The translations under genes and the position numbers were made by a program. This document shows, piece after piece, positions 58,181 through 64,000 of a DNA stretch of 64,000 nt. Source of the stretch: Cornus controversa. Lineage: Eukaryota > Streptophyta > Magnoliopsida > Cornales > Cornaceae. The DNA lies in NCBI GenBank assembly GCA_026545225.1, contig CM048845.1, positions 78,792,533 to 78,856,532 of the forward strand, given 5' to 3'. The notes beneath the pieces were generated by a model, which saw only the letters and a program-made list of their open reading frames with translations, was not told where the DNA came from and did not search any database. Position 1 is the stretch's first letter. Each line of letters begins with the position of its first letter.

Positions 58181-58712
58181 ATTTTCAAGAAAAATATGAA
58201 AAATTACCATTTTATGGTTTGAATGACATGATATTTACCATAAGGACAATATTACAAGTTCATAAAATTTTCTAAAAAATCAAAATTTTTGATTTTTATA
58301 AAAACTTTATGAAAAAATTAGGTGATTATGGAAAGTAGTTTTTTTTTAAAAAATTTCCTTCCCTCCCTAACTAAACTTTAGAAATTTTCCATTTCATTAT
58401 TTCCGTCCATCTATTTGCATGGTTTTGGATAGACTTTTCAAAATTAAAAATAGATGAAAATTGCAAGAAAAAAAAAAGGAAATGATTTTTTTTTTGAAAC
58501 ACTTTACAAGTTTGGTTAGCAAAACAAGAAAAAAAATTACTTTCCATAACCACTTAATTTTCAGATATATTTTTTTTACAAAAAAGCACAAGAAATTTTT
58601 AATTTTCTTGAGAAAGATTTATGAAATTACATTAATGCCCTTTTTTATGATATATAATTTTCATGCTATTCAAACCATAAAATGGTAATTTTTCATAATT
58701 TTCTTGAAAACA
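58181..58712. repeat. large imperfect inverted repeat (MITE-like)
   Basis: attaccattttatggtttga in the left arm (58203) is mirrored by tcaaaccataaaatggtaat in the right arm (to 58689). Inner parts pair as ggtgattatggaaagtag / ctttccataaccactt. The structure would fold into a long hairpin. Confidence 0.7.
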
Positions 58713-59462
58713 TTTCACGTTAATCAAATGCACAATGAAAATTTTATTTTCCTTTCATTCACTTTACTTTCTTTTATTTTCACTTTCCACCATTAATTTC
58801 CATCAAACCAAACCAAGGTATGTCAGAATTTCATAATTAAATAAAATCTCACCTTTAATTTGGAAAATAAAAATGATTTTTAAATCTGACTTAGATTGGA
58901 CTGGCTTAACATGGAATCTTATTTATTTTATAACAATGCCTTTTGCTAAATTGCTATTCTCAGATATTTGAAATTTCAAAAAGTCAACTTTTAAACTTGT
59001 ACAATTATTAATATTTAATTAAAAATTAAATCTAGATTTTATAGGTAAAATAGTAGAATTGCATACTTTATTAATGGAGTTGGTCAGAAATGTCTAATAC
59101 GGGAAATCAGTTGAATTTCTTAAATAAAAGAAAGATTAATGTAAGTATGCCAAACTTGAAGGAGAGTATGCAATCTATCTTTTTATTTTTTTATCACTCA
59201 TATTGAAGTCAAATTAATATTTTTGAATCAGCATCAGTTTTGATCGATCTTCAATATTAATTCTGGGCAAGTACAACCCTTTTTTTTTTATTTTATCAAC
59301 ACCAATAATCTTTGTTTGATTGTTTAAAATTATAATTGTATCTAAATTATTGAAATGTTTGTCATAATGGTTTTAGGATGATGACACAAAAAGAAAGTTT
59401 TTATAATGCAACTTCACCAAACAAAAGCCTAACCTAAATACTCGGGTTTGGCAGGAGTTAAA
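58713..59462. other. gene-free AT-rich stretch
   Basis: Nothing recognisable apart from a CCAAACCAAACC-type transposon end near 58800. Confidence 0.4.
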
Positions 59463-59885
59463 GACCCTGTTTGGAGAAGCTTCCTGTATCTAAAATTCCT
59501 TTCATTTAAAAGGCCTTTGAAGAATGTCTTCAATATAATGAATTTAAAATAAAAAAAGTTGTTTAGTGGTTGCATTTTTTAAAATTTCTTGCATAATTAA
59601 CACAATTTTAACTTGACAAAATTATCCTTCATAATTTTTCTCAATAGGCAAGTTTCACAAAATAAAAGAAGGCAAAATTGTCTATAAAATTTGCTACTTA
59701 AAATAATTATGGCTTGCTTCCAAAAGCAAGTTTTTTTGACTTCCTTTGAATGGACTTTTTAGGATTTCGACTTTTATTAGAAGTTCATTTTTCTTATTTC
59801 ACCAAACATTAAGATTTTTTTGGAAAGGACTTCTTGGACTTGGAAGCCCATTTCAATCCCCCAAGAAACTCCCCCAAACGGACAC
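59463..59885. mobile_element. small Tourist/hAT-like MITE
   Basis: Left end GACCCTGTTTGGAGAAGC and right end (minus strand) GTGTCCGTTTGGGGGAG form imperfect inverted termini around an AT-rich, non-coding interior. No clear target duplication was found. Confidence 0.5.
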
Positions 59886-60293
59886 AAAATCTTCTAGTTG
59901 AAGTTCGAGTTGACTCAAATATGGATTAGAGATTCTATTTCGATTGAGTTTGAGATAACCCTCAACCTATAAAATTGTTCTAAGTTGCACATTTATCATT
60001 AAATAAGTAATAAGCACGTGTTATGCATGTGAGTTGAATTTTTGTATGACTAATTGAAAAAATTACAAAAGACTAAAAACAAATATATAAGAATAAATAT
60101 ATATTTTTTCATGATTTTCTTTTATAAATTTAGTTTTTTCTTGTATAAGTGTATGTGTGATGCACTAAAAGTTAGCTTATAACCTATATTTTCCACCAAG
60201 TTTTAGTTTTTGAAGATTGACAATTCACCTCTTATAACCTATCTTTTCCAGCAAATAAAAGGGACTTATTTTACTCAAATGTAAATGTATTGT
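59886..60293. other. gene-free AT-rich stretch
   Basis: No feature seen. The words cctcttataacctatctttt and aacctatattttccaccaag recur, a weak local duplication around 60175-60255. Confidence 0.4.
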
Positions 60294-60619
60294 TGATGCA
60301 AAAATTCGCACGATTTGGTTCTATGTGCCATTCCAGCAAAATAAAAGAGATGTGACCGTACCGGCGGGGTATCGGTCAGGTATACTTCGATGATCAAGTT
60401 AGAACTTGATGAGATGTGTAACAGAAAGTGAATAATGTATTTAATTTTGGCGTACTTTTTGATATGCCCAAGTTCTCTTTTTTATAGGAGTGTTTGGCAA
60501 TAGTGTCCAACCTTAAGACTGATCCCCTCAACTTCTCCACCAAGTAATTCTTTAGGTTTATCTAGTATTTTGACTCCTTTGTCCTTCAGACTTCTTTTCT
60601 GTCCAAATTTCTCATATCA
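60294..60619 (-). repeat. 3' LTR of the truncated Tat-related element
   Basis: On the minus strand it reads TGATATGAGAAATTTGG...TTTTTGCATCA (326 bp). The U5 part (AACTTGATCATCGAAG then GCCGGTACGGTC) resembles that of the LTR at 48321 (ACTTGATCGTCGGAG); the U3 parts are not alike. Confidence 0.75.
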
Positions 60620-60869
60620 GTTGTCCCCCATTCCCGAGTTTGCTTACTACTCAAATAAAAATGAAAATTTTTCTGTAAAATCCCATGAAAATCATCATCC
60701 TTTACTTATTTTTCTATTTTTCCTACACCTGTGAAATCTAAACATAGGGAATGTTGAGTTGTTTTTGCTCTTTCTACAATTTCAATATGATGTAGCCTCT
60801 CTTTGAGAGTATTTTTTCACTCGAGAACCTAGCTTAACCAAGCTTATTTTTTGTCAGGTTGTGTAGTTT

Positions 60870-61335
60870 TTATTTTTCTCTTGGAGTATCCTCCTTTTAA
60901 TAAGGAAAGGAGGTGTACTTTGGGCTTTATTCTGGCAAGATACTCCTTTAATAAGGAACCCCCTCTGGGGTTTAATAGTGATCTTGGGATTCACACATCC
61001 CTCCTTTTTCGATAAGGACCCTCTATGAAGTGAACTCACGTGGGGTTTAACTGTGATCTCGAGACTCACTCATTTCACCATTTTCGATAAAGACTCTCTT
61101 ATGAGGTGTGCCCCATTAGGGTTTCATAATAATCTCGAGATTCATTCATCTCGCATTTTTTAATAAAAGCCTTCTTGTGAGGTGTGCCACAATGGGGTTT
61201 AGTAATAATATCGGGATTTATTCATCTTGCATTTTTCAATAAAGGCCCTCTCATGAGGTGTGCCCCAATGGGGTTTAGTGATTATATTGGAATTCATGTA
61301 TCTCGCCTTTTTTAATGAAGGTACTCTCGTAAGAT
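60870..61335 (-). repeat. tandem array of the truncated Tat-related element
   Basis: Five to six units of 75-90 bp. Minus-strand unit: cacctcataagagag-type word, then tttattgaaaaatgcgagatg, then tgaatctcgagattattatt, then aaaccccattggggcac. This is recognisably the unit of 50735-51465 with the block of extra cacaaccctacg words missing. Confidence 0.85.
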
Positions 61336-61499
61336 AAATGTATCTTTTCATAAATATCCTTTTAAGTTTTTAATTTTTTTTAACTTGATAATAATAATAT
61401 ATATATTTAAAGTTCATAGGATAACTTTGGAATTTCATAAGGCGTCCCTTAAAAGTTAGAATACTTAAAATGAATTGATAAATTGGGAGTAGTGGATCT

Positions 61500-61690
61500 T
61501 TGCTAGATGTGTTCAAATAATCCGTTAATCTGTGAATCCGATCCATGCAGATCTGATCGAATTTTTCAATCCAACAGATTAGTGGCGGATTAATAAAATA
61601 GGAATTCATAATTCACGGATCGAATTATGGATTTGGGTATCAGAAATCTGATCCGATCCGTTAATCCGATGGCAATCCGTTAGAATTTAT
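61500..61690. repeat. hAT-like MITE fragment
   Basis: Dense in atccgttaatctgtgaatcc and gatccgatccgttaatccg, the same subterminal words as in the elements at 4554-18953 and 47785-53520. One end (tagatgtgttcaaata) may be original. Confidence 0.5.
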
Positions 61691-61704
61691 AATATTTAAA
61701 TATT

Positions 61705-61743
61705 ATATAATAATAATAATAATAATAAGAATAATAATAATAA
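61705..61743. repeat. (TAA)n microsatellite
   Basis: About 12 TAA units with one interruption (aagaataa). Confidence 0.95.
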
Positions 61744-61789
61744 GGTAAGACTTATTTATAATTTGGGTGAATACCTTCGACTTTTCTTA

Positions 61790-62129
61790 TGCTCCGGTTG
61801 GTAGGAAGGAAGAAAATTGGATGGACAAGAGAGAAGTAGGGATGGATGAGACATCTCTAGGGAAGATATTATATTCTTTCCTCTTTTTGTTTGGTTGGAT
61901 GGAAGAGAAGAGAATGAGATAATATCTTACTTTGTTTGTTAGGAAAGAAAAGAAAAAAATAAGGAAAGTTTTATAATTTAAAACATTTATAATAGCCTTG
62001 TCTTTTTTCTTTTCTGTCTTCTGTCCAAATTTGGAGGGATGAAATCATCTCTACCAAACGAAGAAAATTTGCTCCTTCCCTTCTATCTTCTCTCTATCCC
62101 TTTTCCTTCATTCCTACCAAACGGAACAT
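61790..62129. mobile_element. Tourist-like MITE
   Basis: Left end TGCTCCGGTTGGTAGGAAGG and right end (minus strand) ATGTTCCGTTTGGTAGGAAT form inverted termini; the interior is purine-rich then pyrimidine-rich. A fragment of the same family lies at 57955-58050. Confidence 0.55.
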
Positions 62130-62536
62130 CAAAGTTTCCTTTATTATCTCTTAGATAAAACTTTATTACAAAGTTTATCTGACATCCCCTGTCAAAAATT
62201 AACCCCTTGTTAAATTACTATTTTTCCCTCATTAAAAGTCTAAAAACTTGTAAACATATCAATTTACATTTTTACCCTCTCCAACATCCCTCTCTCTCTA
62301 GAATCGTCTTGAACCCCCCAAACAACCAGGAATAGTCGAGTCTACTCCAAATAGCCAGTGTCGTTCTCCTATGTAGTGAACTCCAACCATGATCGAGCAT
62401 GTCCTCCACCATGAAGCAAACTCAACCACCGTCGTCCATTGGCTGTCTATATCTTTGCCATAGAAGACCCACTGCATCAATTAGTCATCGAATCAAACCA
62501 ATCCATCATTGTCGCCGATCACATCACCAATCATAC
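62130..62536. other. gene-free stretch left of the hAT element
   Basis: 62290-62530 is moderately GC-rich and similar in word use to 56400-57150. No domain is seen. aatcatac (62529-62536) would be the 8-bp target copy next to the hAT end. Confidence 0.45.
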
Positions 62537-64000
62537 CAGGGCTGGCCCTGAGATTCCAAAAATGCTAAGAGGTCCTAGGCAGACTTTCAAATGGGGGCCC
62601 TTTCTACCTAAAGTCTCACTCGTGAATAAATTCTATAGGAGTGCAAATTTTTTATTAAAATGAGACGATAAGCAAATAAAATATATTAATGTTGAAAAAA
62701 AAAACCCTGGTCTTGGTGCTTTTATAAATAGCATGATCCAGTTCAGATAAAAAAATTAAAAGAAAATATTCAACACACCTTAGTCACAAAAATCAAAATT
62801 GAACTTCATATCAAAGTAAATGTGATCGTCTTGCTTTTTGAGCTGCAAAATTATCAATTAAAGTGCCCTAATCAAGTTTCTCTAACATATCTTTTTCAAT
62901 AGATATCATAGCCAATCCATTCAATCTCTCCTGTGACATCATCGACCGTAAGTAAGATTTGATCAACTTCAACTTTGAAAAGCTTTTCTCAGTAGATGCA
63001 ACTGTAACTGGGATAGTCAATAATACTTGATATGTAATCCAAGTATTTGGAAAACAATAATCTAGCCTTTTTATAAAATCCAATACTTCAATTGCCTTTT
63101 TTGTTCCTCTTGGTAAAGCTTCTCTTAAGACTTTTAACTCTGAAAATAATTATATCCCATCTATATCAGAAACCATATTATGTTTTTGGAGATCTTTAAG
63201 GTTGTGACATGAACACTTCAAACTACCATTATCTACGTACTTCAACCTTTCCAAATTAAACAAAATTTCAAAAGAGTCATCATATTGTTGAAATTGTTCA
63301 AATCTACTCTAAAGTGAAGAAAGAGCTTGATCAACTACATATATGAAGTAATTAACTCTAAACGATTCTTCGGCCGATTGTGTGATCTCTTCATTAGCAC
63401 CCTTGTCAAATTGTTTCTTTCTACGAATGACATGTCTTTCACGAAATATAGGTTCAACTTCCATTTTAATTGCAATATCTTTAGCCTCAATCATAGTAGA
63501 TTCAAATCCATTTTCTCTATAAGTTTCAAAAAAAGAAATGAGTCATCTTAAGAGATCTATAGCAACATCAATCCGAATGTCATCTGTTTGCATGATTTTA
63601 CTTACTTTGTTAACATCATTCAATATATCAAACCAAATAACCATGCCAAGCAAGAACTCAAAATTTTCAATTTCATATGTTGCTAAACACTCAGCATTAC
63701 TCTTTGTCTTGGGATCTTTAGTAGTACTTGCAAAGTGAATTAATGCACCTCTTATATCTGGAGCTTGGAATCTTATTACTTTAACACTTTCAACTTGACC
63801 TTCCCAACATGTTTGTGATGGTGCTTTAAGTGTGAAACCTTTAACATTATCTGTGAGAACTTTTCACTACTTTGTAGAAGATGAAAACAATGAATACACA
63901 TGCTGCACAACTCCAAAAAAAGATAAAGCCTTAGAATAAGAGTTTGTCATATCACAAAGTGTAAGGTTAAGACTGTGACAACCACATGATGTGTAGAATG
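62537..64000 (-). mobile_element. hAT transposon, 3' part (runs off the right edge)
   Basis: The terminal inverted repeat CAGGGCTGGCCCTGAGA starts at 62537, followed by the ggtcctaggc / ggggccctttc words usual next to such ends in plants. The transposase lies inside on the minus strand. The other terminus is outside the window, so the element cannot be sized. Confidence 0.8.
62868..64000 (-). pseudogene. hAT transposase (TTF/zf-MYM type), C-terminal half, broken
   Basis: Would cut and paste the element. Only the C-terminal half is in the window. Readable words from upstream to downstream: TNSYSKALSFFGVVQHVYSL near 63940, FTLKAPSQTCWEGQVESVKV near 63820, MEVEPIFRERHVIRRKKQFD near 63450, and the hAT dimerisation region LLTIPVTVASTEKSFSKLKL followed by LRSMMSQERLNGLAMISIEK, ending at 62868. 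In-frame stops at about 63543 (TGA), 63311 (TAG) and 63152 (TAA) show it is inactive unless the reading is wrong. The catalytic Asp residues would be further upstream. Confidence 0.85.

Larger units (their letters stand above)
60294..61340 (-). mobile_element. truncated Tat-related retrotransposon, minus strand
   Basis: On the minus strand the order is: tandem array (61335-60870), spacer, polypurine tract GGGAATGGGGGACAA, then a 3' LTR (60619-60294). All coding parts and the other LTR are missing. Array and LTR relate it to the gag-only element at 48321. Confidence 0.75.

Overview
This is nuclear DNA of a flowering plant, probably a eudicot, although the species cannot be named. Three things point there: two intron-rich, AT-rich plant housekeeping genes with GT-AG introns, several Ty3/gypsy elements of the Tat type, and many plant-type DNA transposon relics. 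There is no prokaryotic content. I reconstructed exons by reading splice sites and checking that phase closes at every junction.

Layout. 1-2.2 kb is probably part of a minus-strand LTR, followed by gene-free repeat debris. 4.55-18.95 kb is one nest of insertions. A hAT-like element is split by a 13.6-kb Tat-type retrotransposon (LTRs 4970-5377 and 18171-18564, 5-bp target duplication TAATG). The tandem array downstream of its pol is itself split by a 1.5-kb solo-LTR-like element, which is split by a second copy of its own family. The Tat element has degraded gag and pol and a broken antisense ORF. 19.1-22.1 kb holds a MITE abutting a second nest: a Tourist/Harbinger-like element around a 1.16-kb Mutator-like element that carries a 219-codon ORF.

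22.9-47.1 kb is the gene island. A cytosolic tryptophan--tRNA ligase gene lies on the plus strand (12 coding exons, 399 aa). A DXO/Rai1-family decapping exoribonuclease gene, DXO1, lies on the minus strand (13 coding exons, 510 aa). They converge, with 1.35 kb between stop codons. Their introns hold solo LTRs, MITEs, a minisatellite, local duplications and a 36-G run.

47.8-53.5 kb is a third nest. A hAT-like element is split by a gag-only, non-autonomous Tat-related retrotransposon (48321-52446) and by an A-tract-rich MITE (52506-53315). 53.6-55.5 kb is a Mutator-like element holding a solo LTR of the same family as the gag-only element. 57.39-57.83 kb is a pseudogene of the Rab GDP-dissociation inhibitor C-terminus. 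60.29-61.34 kb is a minus-strand Tat relic whose tandem repeat is homologous to that of the gag-only element. The window ends inside a minus-strand hAT transposon (from 62537) with a broken transposase.

The two genes are unrelated in function: one charges tRNA(Trp), the other does 5'-end quality control of RNA. Everything else is transposon-derived. I see no wholly new biological system. The most unusual signals are the multi-level nests with readable target duplications, the array shared between Tat-related elements, the ORF-bearing Mutator-like element and the GDI pseudogene.
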